A stretch of DNA of 64,000 nucleotides from Adineta ricciae (Eukaryota > Rotifera > Eurotatoria > Adinetida > Adinetidae). Each line of letters opens with the position of its first letter. Position 1 is the first letter of the stretch. Both the position numbers and the translations under genes were made by a program. The DNA is taken from assembly GCA_905250025.1 (NCBI GenBank), contig CAJNOJ010000069.1, positions 316,458 to 380,457 of the forward strand, given 5' to 3'. Positions 1 through 13,668 of the stretch are shown piece by piece. Below the pieces are notes generated by a model that was not told where the DNA came from, did no database searches, and was given only the letters and a program-made list of their open reading frames with translations.

Positions 1-104
1 ACATCTTCTCTAGGACAACTTGTTAAATAAATAAGTGTTTTGTTGAGAAACCCCGCTTTTCTATTTCATTTTGTTTCTTGTTTGTTTTTATTTTACTAAA
101 AAAC

Positions 105-3100
105 ATGTCCAACAATGGGATGAACTATCCTATGTACAAGTACGTCATCGATTTCGTTCAAAACTTCCATTTTATTGTATGATATCTAGTACTTTTCCAT
201 ATCCTCATATTGTTCAACAGCAACCTTTCTACAGACAAGACTATCCACGTCGTTATTCTCAGGTAGGAAGCTCTCTTTCACAAGACTTCTCATCGATATA
301 CAATTCAAGCCGCCAATTACACCATATGCCAATCAGCCAGCGTATCCTTCGGCGTCGAATCAATCACAACAATACAATAATAGTCAGTCATTTGTGTATC
401 CGATGGTTTTCTCGATTGCTCACTCATGTATTTAGGTTATGATCATCTCATTCAATCTGCTGCTGAAACGCTCGCTGCATTCACTGCTCCTTCCGAACAA
501 CCTGTCATGAACAGACCTCGATTGCTTCCGCCGCAAAGAGCTATTCGTCGGACCGGAATGAATTCAACCTACACCCCAAAAGTTCCAACTCGTACCTATT
601 ATTGTGAAACATGTCGAATAGAATGCGGTGGTCACGCATCGTACCAAGCACATATCCAAGGTGCTAAGCATATAAAGAAAGCCGGTAATTGTCAAACTCA
701 ATCAAAAACAAGCAATGTGTTTCTTTGCGAACTATGTGATATAACTTGTACAAATGTCGATGCTTATCACGCCCATCTTGAAGGCAATAAACATCAGAAG
801 GTAAAAGAAGCTGTTCGTAACTTTCTTCAACTCTTACCCATGTGTTCTTATGCGTGTTTAGACTCTGAAATTACATTTGAAACTAGGCAAAACTATCCCT
901 CAACCTACTCCTCTCTCATCTCTCACTAGTAATGAATCTCAATCTGAAATAATCAATGAAATCAAACAATCAGGTTATAATAGTATGCAATTGTTAGGTG
1001 TAGAATATATCGAAACACTGCACGATGATACTAACACTATCAAGTCATACTATTGTAAATTATGTAATTGTACATTTAACGATGCAAACGCAAGAGATAC
1101 ACATTTAAAAGGCAAGCGCCATCAATTGTCATATAAAGTAATACAATTCGAGCAAAATTCAATTGGAATTTATTGACTTTCTAGAAAAAAGTTGATCCAA
1201 ATCTGAAAATCGATGTAAATAATCGAACAAAACCATCGAGTCCAAAGCATCAATCAAATCTTACAGGACAACCCGATTGTCCACAAGAATCGAATTCGCA
1301 AAACAGTCAAACAGAATTCGACGACGACACGAAGTATCTCATGATGTTACATGAACAGATTGTACCATCCGAACACTTAGTAAGTGGTAAATACAGAAAG
1401 AAGATTCCAACGAGATTTGTGTTTTAGCTTGGTATCATCGAACGGTTTGTTAGTAATGTCGAGACGGCGTTGCAATCATGTTCGGAGCAACTTTCCGTTT
1501 CATCGATGTCCACAACAGCGAATACTCTAGGAACTGTGATGTACGTTACAAACCTGATGCTTATCTTTACTAAGAAAGTTAATTTGATTTTCTAGAAACA
1601 AAAGTCCATTGTTAGGTTTTTCTCGTATTGGTTCATTTGTGAAGAATTTACTGATAAAAACTGATCGGATCTTTCATATTGTTATCGTTTGTGTTGAGTG
1701 GCCAACGCGAGAACTTATCGACAAAGTCGTTTCGATGTTATCCGTAAATCGAATGCACATAGAATTATGGATACAATCATTTCGCTTTAGGAAATATGGA
1801 AAAATGATAATGGTATCCAATGTCAACGAAATGAAGACGGTATTCGAGTATATACACATACTAGCGAAGGACAGATGTGTGTTTCAATGTCATTTACATC
1901 GTTTACTATTTCAACAACGAATAATAAAATGTCGAATCAGGATTTATCAAGAACAAGATATTCGACTGATATAGATGCAATGCATTCTGTTCGATGGTTT
2001 CAAGTAAAGCTTATTTGATCGATTTTATTAACATTTGAATCATTGCTCTTCTTCTCAATTATCAGAAACAAATTATCGGACGACAACATGCATCAGCTTT
2101 GATACGGTGTTTACTTTATAAAACAAAAATCTCATCCCGATGGCGAGCATTGCCATCTGAAGTATGAAAATTGATTTAGTTTGAAAAATTCTACTTTATA
2201 CTTGGTTCAGGCCATTGAAATTATCATTGATAACGTCCTGAGCAAGTCTACGTCACCTATCGGAGCATTTCGACGCGTCCTTGAGTATCTTGCCGGTGGC
2301 TTAGTTTTGTCAAGTAAGTTCATGATGTTCGTAACACACGCCTCTCGACTAATGTCGAAAAAGGAATAGTTAATAATATGGTATCATGTCAGTCTGCATC
2401 TTCTTATCCTCAGTAGATTATCTCTTACACCACTAAAAGGTCGTCCTGTTCATGAAGAAATTCAATCTACTTTCTGCTTGTGGCGGAAAAATCTTAATTT
2501 CTAGAGAATTCACTTGAGATAGTGGAACTTGTCAGTAGATCAATTGTTCGTGATCAAGAATACAGGTCTCTTGCCATAATCTATCGATGATGTGGAGTGC
2601 AGCGTATGCAAGTACCGATTCTTTTTACCTCTTGAATGTTTTCAAGTTTAGCATTACAGCATGCGCGTATTAATTATTCTTCATAAATGCAAGATTAGTT
2701 CAAGAAATAAACTGCAGTCTGGTCAGTACAAGCTCAAAATAAAACGCTCCTCTTGAGTAAATAATTGAGAAGAACACTTTAAGAATATTGCGTACTGATT
2801 TTAAGAGACTAGCAGGAAATTGCTAAAGTTGGAGAACGTTAATTATTCTGTGTATACATTCATTGCCTTTAGATGGTCCAGGGATACGTAAACCATGGGA
2901 AACGGATGCTATCAACAATATTTGCAGTAATCTCACGGATCAGGAGCGTGAAGATATTACACATGAAGCTCAAGTGAGTAATCCAGGTGTATTCGAACTG
3001 GTGCGAAAGCAGATTTTCTTCTAGAATGGTTTGCGTCTCCTGACATTCGGTCGGTTAAATTCATGGTTTGAACATTCACACTCGGCAACGACATCTCTTC

Positions 3101-3224
3101 AAAAACGTTCGCATGCTGATGATGACAATCGAAGTAATGAAATTTCACATGATAAACAGAGTAAGACAGAGAAACAAAAATATTTTCCATTCGTTTAGAT
3201 CTTGCGAAGCGACAATGTACTTAA
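105..3224 (+). CDS. ZFR: ZFR-type zinc-finger RNA-binding protein with DZF domain
   Basis: Multi-exon gene for a nuclear double-stranded-RNA-binding protein of the ZFR / Zn72D family, which acts in RNA processing. The first exon begins MSNNGMNYPMY at 105 and is followed by a Gln/Pro/Tyr-rich region. Three U1-type C2H2 fingers are readable: YYCETCRIECGG...H at about 598-680, FLCELCDITC...H at about 718-800 and YYCKLCNCTF...H at about 1050-1125. A DZF domain follows from about 1340 to 3060, including RIGSFVKNLL, CVEWPTRELI, MCVSMSFTS, VRWFQ and FRRVLEYLAGG, all matching the family. An apparent frame break near 1750 is explained by a 53-base intron (GT after VSMLS, ending CTTTAG). One intron (2314-2872) is 559 bases; the others are near 50. 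The last exon ends NLAKRQCT then TAA at 3222. Family assignment is firm; the exact 5' exons are less so. Confidence 0.85.
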
Positions 3225-4523
3225 TAAAAACCATATCAGGGTATAATAGTCATTGTTCCAAAGCACAGAATTTTATTTATATATATATATTTGTTGTTGA
3301 TCACGAAAAAGTCAATAAAAAAAAGAAATACAAAAGCTTCTCTTGCTATTTAATTTAAAACGAATTTCTTCGTCTATAGATCAAACATTGATGAGTTCGT
3401 TTTCCACTGAGAACATGTGACCCTGCCAGAAAAAGAATTGTGTAAGAATTTCTTTCATGCTTTTGAATATGCATATGCATCAACCACACTTATGCTAATG
3501 TACTAACAATGTGAGGTCCATACCAGAACCAAATAACGAAAGCATATTTACATATGAAGAATTGTTCTTATTCTAGAGATCATCCCACGCACACAAAATA
3601 TTTTCTTGCGCCTATTGTTTTGACAAATATCATATATCTTAATCGCCTCATCCCGAATTTCCTTTGTTCTTGTTTAAAACATACGTCTTTAAGTAAATAA
3701 TTAATCATAAAACTTATAATTAACAACGGTACATGCTAATACGAGTGTTCTTTATCATGGATATCTAATTGAAGTTCTACTTGTTCGAAGAGTATGATCC
3801 AGCTATCATCATTATGCGGCAGATTACTTCCAAAACTTAAATCGCATACAGATTAGAAATGTTGACCTTTCTGTTTCACAAGAAGATCCAATCTATTAAC
3901 TGTCAAAGATAATTTTTCCCCTTGTGTTCACAGTTGTTAGGGAAACTTGTTTTCGGAAGAGAAGTATCGTTTTGACAGAAGCGTATTAAAAAACGCATCG
4001 CTAATGAGAATGCTCTCCATCACTGAGCAATGATTATTCGTCGCACGTATCGACGTTAAAAATAGAGTACGGAGCAAACCAAGTTGAGTATTGTTCTACG
4101 AGCTGAACTGCAAGAATATGATCAAAGAACACAGAGTGGAGACATCTCTGTGAGTTTTGTTTTGACAAAAATAACCACTCGGTACTTTTCCTATTTGAAG
4201 GTCCGTTCAAATTACAAGTCTTTCTTGCAAATTTCTTTGCCTCTTCAATAATACTTAGGCTGCGTGATGTCTTCGACCTTTGTACATCGTTTTCGCGTAT
4301 GTCGCAATAGATAAATGAAGAAATGATGCTTGAGAAAAGAAACTATTCGCTAAATAATGTTAAGAATGGCATCATTGTTAACATTGAAAGTAGAAACATG
4401 TCCGCAATTAACCTAGATCAATTTATAAAAGAAACTTCAGACTTAACATTTAATTCTGTACGTGTAGAACAAACCAGTTCAGATAAGCAAAACAACAACG
4501 ACAACAATTGCGCAGGTCCGTTT
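3225..4523. other. Intergenic, no gene recognised
   Basis: About 1.3 kb of AT-rich sequence between the ZFR stop and the convergent GPCR stop. It holds AATAAA-like runs just after the ZFR stop and a 73-codon ORF at 4323-4544 that resembles no family I know and overlaps the end of the opposing gene. No supported gene is seen. Confidence 0.5.
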
Positions 4524-6619
4524 TTATTCACCGTTATACCGTGAAATGTGATACTGTTGAAGTTCGAGTATTGGGAGAATTTCGTCTTCACGAATACGAT
4601 TTTCCTCAGCACTTGGAATTTCGTCGAATAGACTTCGAGATCCATTTTCAGTCAACGAATCTGGCTTTGTTTTGCTTGCTCGTTCTTTGGATTTCGCTCC
4701 TACGCGTCGCTGACGATTGGTTTTCGAGTTTCCCGCATGTTCAGGCGTATTTGCGACCGGCGAACTTCGATTCAATACACGTCCCATCATTCGAAAGAGT
4801 TTCTCAATGAATATTTGCCGAAATTTTCGACGGAATGTTTTCGAAAGAAAAATAAAGAAAACAAAATTCGTTCCATAGTGTATATTACGTATGGTACGAA
4901 GTATATGGTCGATATAATGCATTTTTAATAAATAAACTGCCGATGTTAATTTCTCAGGATGCATACGTTTGATATAAACATTATAAGACCAAAATAAGCG
5001 ATAGGGAAGAGTTAAAATTAGATAGGATAGAGCGACACTGACAAGCATTATTGTTATTGTTCGATCTCGTGAGCGATGTCGTCGAGGTGGAGCTAACGTT
5101 GATGGAATGTTTAATTGATTCATTGGACGAGGTGTCTGGATTGAAAGATCCGTCGACGTTCCTTGATCTTTGCGCGTAGCTAAAATCGCTGGTTGAGAAT
5201 GCATCCACTGTGTATTTTGAGACGTGTCTTTTCTTTCCGATGGAGAACGTGGCACATACGATGTGCATTTTTGCGATTCCACGAGCGGTTTCTTCTTCTT
5301 GGCGATCAACATCTTCGTCGGGAATAAGTTGGCTGATATTGTCATGAGACGTTGCCGTTTTCTTAAACGCAAAATAATCATGATATTCATCGCAGCAACA
5401 AATGTTAGTGGTAATATATGCAGAAAACATGATAATATTATCCCGATAATGTCATAGGCATATTCATGTTTTTGACTGTAATAACAACGCTTCCATATAA
5501 CAGCATAAGTGCGCGCTTTCTTCTTTTCTAAATCAAAAACGTGTCCATTGGTTGAGATAACAGCTCGAAGCTCGTGCATGAATATTGGATAAACACAACA
5601 TAGGATACCCATGAGTGTAATGAAGAAAATACTACGAAATGCTTGGAGATGCTGTCGTAGTTTCGTGTTCTGGACTAAGCAATGGAATGGAATACAGAAT
5701 AGTATGAATGATGAATTTGACATGATCATGGAACCGGTTGAATGCTTTTTGCGTGTTCGATGTGTATCGCTTGTATTGGTACTCGTGGCTCCAGATATAG
5801 TAGCACGAAAGAAATAAGACGAGGGTCGACAGACTGAATACCAACGATTGAACGATATCGCACACATATACCAAGCACTTAGTGCAGCAAATAGCTGATC
5901 CGGACACATCAATGCTTTACTAAAACAAATGAATAGAAAATATTCAGATGAAGATATTTAATCATGCAAACAAACCAAAGAAAATTCGATCGATCTCGAA
6001 AGTAACCCTTGTCTGGTGTTCGATTAATGCAATTATCTAACCAAAAGATCAGAACAGGTATTAACAAGTTTAACGTATCGGAAATATTGAGCATGATTGT
6101 ATAAAACGAAACAGGTAACTTGGCGATATTACAACGAATGAGAATATATGTAGCAAGAAGATTTCCAGTAACACCGAATGAAATCTACATACGAAAGAAA
6201 AAGAACAGAGATACTTTCAATGAAGTCAACACATTCTTTACCACAATAGGATTGACCATCAAAACAATCCAAAATGAGATTATTGAAAGAAAATGATAAG
6301 AATTGTTTTTAGTAGTCGATGTTGGCAGCAAACTATCCATTGATAGCAATGAAGTAGAAAATGATAACGATGACGAGACATCAGTCAGATTCGAATTCGA
6401 AAGCAACCTATCAACAGGTTTTTCATCTGACATTTTCGAGTATAATTGCTGCAGAAATTCGGCAAGATGTTGCGGACCATTTCCGTTCGAATAAGTGGTA
6501 TTTAAATTAATATTACTATTGTATTGTTCCATTTGATCATTGAGATAGTCATATGTTGAAAAGAGACTTTCACTGCCATTCGTTACCGGGTTGACGAGGC
6601 CAACTGTTAGTTCAGGCAT
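4524..6619 (-). CDS. Rhodopsin-class G-protein-coupled receptor, orphan
   Basis: Seven-transmembrane receptor of the class A GPCR superfamily, expected in the plasma membrane; the ligand is unknown. Three exons: 6619 to about 6210, about 6184 to 5970, and about 5915 to 4524. The N-terminus (MPELTVGLV) is long and Asn/Ser-rich with several N-glycosylation sequons. TM1 carries the GN pair (FGVTGNLLATYIL) and TM2 reads LNISDTLNLLIPVLIFW. TM3 ends ISFNRWYSVCRP, where NRW stands in the place of DRY. TM4 and TM5 are hydrophobic. A very long basic, Ser-rich third intracellular loop follows (about 120 residues), then TM6 (MLVSVALSYLILTLPYRLFW). TM7 ends NFVFFIFLSKTFRRKF, without a classical NPxxY. 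A Lys/Arg/Ser-rich cytoplasmic tail completes the protein. The layout recalls invertebrate peptide-receptor-like families, but I cannot name the subfamily. Confidence 0.75.
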
Positions 6620-7716
6620 TGTTTAAAATGTTGGTTAAGGCTGAAATTTTCTCGAAGAAACTGATGCAACTCACTTCAAACAAAACGATGTTCTTTAAAT
6701 GAAAAGAAGAGAAGAAATGAGTCTAAATAGTGCGTGTTCTTTCAATAGAATATCTCGCTTCTGACAAGAAGGAAGAACAACGGGAAAATTTTCTTAACTG
6801 TCACTAGATTTTCTATGCATTCGTTTATCAGAGAAAGAATAGCAGAGACTAGAGTAATGAGATAGTGACTATTTTCCTATCCAAAGAGGAGAAAGGAAAA
6901 GCTCATGATTTGCAAAGAATGCGTAATTATTTGCATGATGAATATACGAGATTCTTTATCTTTAATTTCTACTTCTCGGATTATTCTCAGCACGCAGAAC
7001 AGCTCATCCTAGCAATTAACTATGTGTGTGTGAATATTCACTTAACATGAATAAATAATCCAACGTCTATTATTTGTTTCCTTCGTTTTTCTTAATTCGA
7101 ACAATTGGCCAATATTAATCAACACACAATATGCAAAGAAGCAATCGAAAACATATTCTCGCTCTGCTTATTATCAGATTTGCTCGACGAAAAAGATGGA
7201 AATGCTCTCACCTTCTGGGCCCTTTTCAAATCGAGAGAGAACGATGTTTGGGCGTGAAAGTTCCATACAACTCGCGGAAAACTAATTACGAAGAGTATCG
7301 TCGTTGATTTATTCTATTATTCTATAGAACATTGGCAATCATATGTTGTTTCTGCCCCCGAACTTCGTCGGAGTTAATAACATTGATCGAGAAGAGAAGT
7401 ATGCATCTCAATAGTTAAATATTTTTCATTGAATAATGGAAAAATTTTGTATGGAACAAGGAGAAAGAAAAAGAATAGAAGTGAAATGTCTGCATTATTA
7501 TCAAGCAGTCGGATATTATCTCTTCATTGAATGCCTTGAAATGATGATTAGGTTTTTTTTTCTTTGCGAACAAAATAATTTAATTGATCTGAAGTATTTT
7601 TAGATCTTTCGGTGACTTGGTCCTTCTTTTGAAATAAGAATAATCACAAACATTCAATCATACAATAAAGCGAAAAAAAGATTTGGTTTGTTTTTCAATG
7701 AATCGATTCATTCAAG
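6620..7716. other. Intergenic, upstream of the GPCR
   Basis: About 1.1 kb without a supported gene. It should contain the receptor promoter. An acceptor-like TTTCAG lies 24 bases before the receptor ATG. Short ORFs here have no recognisable domain. Confidence 0.5.
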
Positions 7717-7956
7717 TTAATACTTGTGTCCCGAAACCAAACTGATTGAACTGCTTGCACGGGAAGTACTGTGTCGTCGTATTTTGTCATATTTTCGACC
7801 GGTATGATTACTGTTCTTTTTCTCGAGACATTGTTGAAGAATATACATAGCACCAGCAAAGACGATGGCATTGATGAGCATATAAACAACCCAATAGATC
7901 GCTAAGATGATCGCCAAATTCTCTCCATCACAAACTTCTTCGACGTTCGATGTCAT
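7717..7956 (-). CDS. 79-residue single-pass membrane protein, unknown
   Basis: Short intronless ORF beginning MTSNVEEVCDGENLA with one strong hydrophobic segment of about 25 residues (LAIILAIYWVVYMLINAIVF and on). A basic, Ser-rich cytoplasmic-like tail follows and ends VSGHKY. The layout is that of a small type I or tail-type membrane protein. A splice-acceptor-like TTATTTCAG stands 7 bases before the ATG, as at several other starts in this window, which supports the start. I do not recognise a family. Reality as a gene is likely but rests on composition and context only. Confidence 0.5.
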   Translation of the reverse strand: MTSNVEEVCDGENLAIILAIYWVVYMLINAIVFAGAMYILQQCLEKKNSNHTGRKYDKIRRHSTSRASSSISLVSGHKY

Positions 7957-9767
7957 GGTTTAGCTGAAATAATCGATCAGAGAATGCTGTTGTTGGATGA
8001 AAAGTATTCGCTCGACTGACAAAACATTCGAATATATATTAAAGAAAAAAACTCGATTTTTTTTTTCTTTCTTCACCATTTTACTTGGGTAAACATACAA
8101 CGCCCCAACGAATTTTTGATTTTTTCATTCGTCTTCACCCGTTTATTTTGTTAAAAGGTCACTTTATTTAATTCTTAAAATAATAATATTTTCGAAGCCA
8201 TCGTCAATGTTGTCTGCAAGCAAAATCAACGATCAGATGAATGTTGCGAAAGTGCGCATGGATCACACATCAGATCTAATGTAAACATCGGCACGAACTC
8301 GCGCCTCACTCCAGTTAACAACAATTCTGAACGTAACACATTCGAAATAACGGAAATAAGCATTGTATGCGAAGAGAGTCAAGAAAGCGAACGGATGTAC
8401 TTTGATTCGTAGTTGTCTTAATGACTGTCTGTTTAAAAATAGTGTCTATGGATAAAAAACGCAGGTGGTCGAAACAGTATTCTTTAGTTCATCTATCTCA
8501 CACGATAGTAATGTTTGTCAGTATATTCAAATCCCTGATGACATTCATTGCGATTTGCACTTAGGTTGCCGTTGGAAAAAATCTTTGCATTTACTCAAAT
8601 ATCAGTGCATTAGGTCAAATCTTAATGAACATGAGCTGATCACGTGTCTTCCGATTACAATTAACTCAATCGTGTAAAATGTATAGGAAAATGAGAACAG
8701 TTGATGGCATGACTAGCATACGAATAAAAATCGATCTTGATTTTCTATGCGTATTTATCAAGATGCGTCATAGAATCTTCAAACGGTTTCTTTTGTTCAA
8801 ATGTATATGAAAGGAATATTTATAGTCGGAACATTTTATTTATCAAGATGTCCCTTATTTCATATTGATGAATATATTATTCGGAAAGTCTATATTTAGT
8901 AAAATATCAGAGAATTTTAGTCAAAATTAATGCCATTGATATGAAAAAGTGTTTTGATAAAATCCAAAAGAATTGTTCATAAATGATTCTTCTTTCCTGA
9001 AAAATTTATAGCCAAATTATTTGTTAATTATGTTGGAGTTCTATAAAACATCGAAAATTCCCTCTGACAGTATGTTCCAGAGTACTCCCGTTTTCATGAA
9101 TTTCAAAAACGTTTCATTTCTGAATAAGACTTTTGAGTAATTAGGTCAATGTGCCATCAGAGACATTGTCTTAGTCTAACTTATTCTTCCATAAAAATGC
9201 TTTAAATGGACGATTAACTAACGGAAGACGAGAAATGTTAACAGACAAGGAAATCATTAGATCTTCTCCGTACGAATCTTAGTTAAATGAGACGAATGAC
9301 ATAGCAGTGGCATTTCGCAGAACTCTCTCATACCTGACAAATTACTACTGACCTTGACTATTCGAGCGGGAGCTTTCCTGAATACTGTAATCTCGCCGAT
9401 TGATTATATCCGATATATTAAAATGTATTCGAGCGAATCATGAGCACCTTAGGCGTTTTAATTGTCAAAATGTCTAGCGAATCATAGAAAATAGTTAAGC
9501 TGGATAGAGATTCCAAGACTATGTAGCTAATCGAGCAGAATTCTTATTGTCTACTTGTCTTTCAGGATTTGCTTCCTCGAGAGGTACTGAATAGAATAGT
9601 AATTAACCATAATTGAAATTATGATTTTAGAAATAGACGCGTGCGGAAATTTATTAGAATTTGAGATAAAACAAAGTGCGACATTGAAAAGACATTTGCC
9701 ACTATTGAGACTAAGAGTAGTTGTATTGCTCGATTAATATGGAATATTAGATGAACAGACATGACGG
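7957..9767. other. Intergenic, no gene recognised
   Basis: About 1.8 kb, the longest unbroken single-copy gene-free stretch in the left half. It is AT-rich with T-runs near 8050. A 70-codon ORF at 8465-8677 shows no domain and no exon neighbours. Confidence 0.5.
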
Positions 9768-11438
<1,671 letters not shown>

Positions 11439-11808
11439 TGTTCTAAGTAATCAACTTGATTATCAGTAGGAGAAGAAATAAGCACAAATTATTTTCAACT
11501 GATTCAGCTATGTATTGTCTGCTGTTATTAGAACCAATTACCTCGTGACTTTCGGTAGATGACGCACTTGTCCCATACTTTTAGTTGTTCACTTAGCAGT
11601 ATATTGCTTATATTTTGAAAAGACAATTTCAGTCACTTGTGAGCGTATCATCGTTCTGGGCAGATTTATTTCACCAGGAAGAGCTTGATTTTCGATGACT
11701 TTAGGTCATTGTGTTCATTATTCATGTTTTCTAATTTTACCTTCACGTAGTCAAAGCTTCACTGATAAGTATAAATGATATTTTAAATCTCTGATTATTG
11801 TTTTAGCT

Positions 11809-13316
11809 ATGGGTTCAATAAGATCGTCAATGTTTTCGTCGGTTAAAACGAATCCGATCGAATCATCGATCTGACAGATTTTCCTGAACCATCATCGCCA
11901 GTCCCACCGAGTCTGTATGGATATTTAGCACATATTCAAAAATACAAATCTTTGTGTCGAGCTGATGACAAATTGTTACCGCGAAAAGTTCGGTAAGTCC
12001 GATGAGGTACTTATTTTGAACGCGGCTTGTTTTATTTGAAAAGTTTTATACTAAATCACTAGAATTGATTAGATCAATTGAAAATGTTCTGGTATCGAAA
12101 ACTGAAGAAGAGAGAAATTAAATCTCAAGAATTCAGTATCGAGAGCAACAGGCAGCTCGTCTCTTGGTTTATCATTCATTTAATCGTCAATATTGTTCGA
12201 TCGCTTGTATGCCTTACCTTCGAAAGACTCATCTGCTTGTTTTAAAGCTTCATGTAGTTATTAAAATCATCGGTGCTGTCGTTTCACCATCGCTCTCAAT
12301 AGGGTTCTTCAGTCGTTAACGGTATCACCAATATTCGCACGAATCTTGTCCTGATTAGGTCAGCTCGTAGGATACGAAGACGTGATCCCTACAAATATCC
12401 AGCTGATAGGAAAAAGAACGGTTTAAATTTGATGAAAAGCATATCGATCATGTCTTGTAGGACGAACACGTCTGCAAACAGTTCCCGTTATTATCCTTGC
12501 AATTGTCATATGTGCAGCAAGTGTACAAATACTGATCGAAAGTGGAGAAAGACCATTAAAAGATATACGATATTTTCATGGTGCATCATCCAATAAAACT
12601 TCATCAGACATTGATGTGACCCTGTTTTTTATCGTTGCGATGGTTCTGACTATCTGTAAGAATCTGCATTGGATTTTTGATGAGAACGTGATGGAATTTG
12701 TTCGAAGATTCTAAATCTATTCTGTTCATTTTCACCCATCGAAACACGAATCCAAGTATCAGTGTTCTCAAAGTAGACAACAGAAATGACGTGATGTTAG
12801 CACCCGTCGCATTGACTTGTGTGCTAATCAGTATCGTCCGTTCAACATTGATTTGTTCACTGAGAAAAGTATTCATCTCTTCTAGATTCGAGTGCCCCAA
12901 AATGGTGCTATATAAACTGAAGCTGTAGTTATTTCAACATGTGTGCTATTTGCTTGGAGTTTTCATGCTTACAGTGAGTTTTACAAGAAAATCTATTGTT
13001 CTATTCTTGTTTGACTTTCCTTTAGAATACGTTCGTTTCCTAATGGGACTTGCAGCTAATCATATAGTTATCCAACGGATTGCACACATTGTTTATAATT
13101 ATCCCCTCGATGTTATAACTATGATTAATTCGGTACAAGCGATTCATTTTGATGTGAATGATTTCGCTGACGTCGATATCGGTATGGCACGTTCGATGTC
13201 ATTAGTATTCACTCATGATATCGAAATTGATTTACAAAGTCAATTAGAAACAATGGATGATATCGAACGTGCCCTGTGTACGTCTCGACTTTGAAGATTC
13301 GCATAGGAAATATTAA
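11809..13316 (+). pseudogene. Decayed cation diffusion facilitator (CDF / SLC30-MTP type) metal transporter
   Basis: Remnant of a multi-pass divalent-cation transporter. Pieces of the family pattern occur in order but in shifting frames: a cytosolic N-terminal part (LLPRKVR), YREQQAARLLVY, KIIGAVVSPSLSI (TM2 region), ARRIRRRDPYKYPA, VPVIILAIVICAASVQ, NPSISVL...DNRND, EYVRFLMG and the cytoplasmic domain (VQAIHFDVN, VDIG, AHDI-like, DDIERA). Frame breaks are needed near 11875, 12182, 12302-12305, 12909-12916 and 13274-13277. After the last one the sequence resumes RLDFEDSHRKY then TAA at 13314. The DxxxD metal site expected in TM2 reads NGITN (codons at 12318 and 12330), so both Asp are Asn. 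I judge it non-functional. It lies head to head with secernin. Assembly error could explain one or two breaks but hardly five plus lost ligands. Confidence 0.8.
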
Positions 13317-13668
13317 GCGGAAGTATTCGTCAAAATCCTCGGATGGGAACATTCCGTCGCCGCTAGAAAGCTGATTGAATTTTGTTTTCATAAGATGTAA
13401 CATATTCGAAATATCAGAACAAAGTTTGACGTTAGAGGCAAGTCTCACACATGTCTAATACAGTGAGTATCTATTATGAGTGAACAGACAAAACAGTGAC
13501 AAAAGCCATTCGAAAGGTATAATTCATGCTTTATTTTGTACAAATGAACTACAAAACTACTTAGAGCATCATGAACACTCTCATGAGTAGATAAGAATGA
13601 AAAAGCGTGCACTTGAGAGCGTAAAGACTAGAGTCTATAACTCATTTTTAATCATATCTATCTGATTA
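13317..13668. other. Intergenic
   Basis: About 350 bases between the convergent transporter pseudogene and the membrane-protein gene. No feature is seen beyond short reverse-strand ORF fragments that are shadows of the pseudogene. Confidence 0.5.

Noticed and set aside
1674-1974. Apparent premature change of frame in the ZFR DZF domain
   Set aside because: A 53-base GTAAAT...CTTTAG intron restores the family sequence (MCVSMSFTS, VRWFQ), so the gene is intact.
4323-4544. 73-codon plus-strand ORF MMLEKRNYSLNN...
   Set aside because: No domain and no partner exons; it overlaps the 3' end of the GPCR gene on the other strand.
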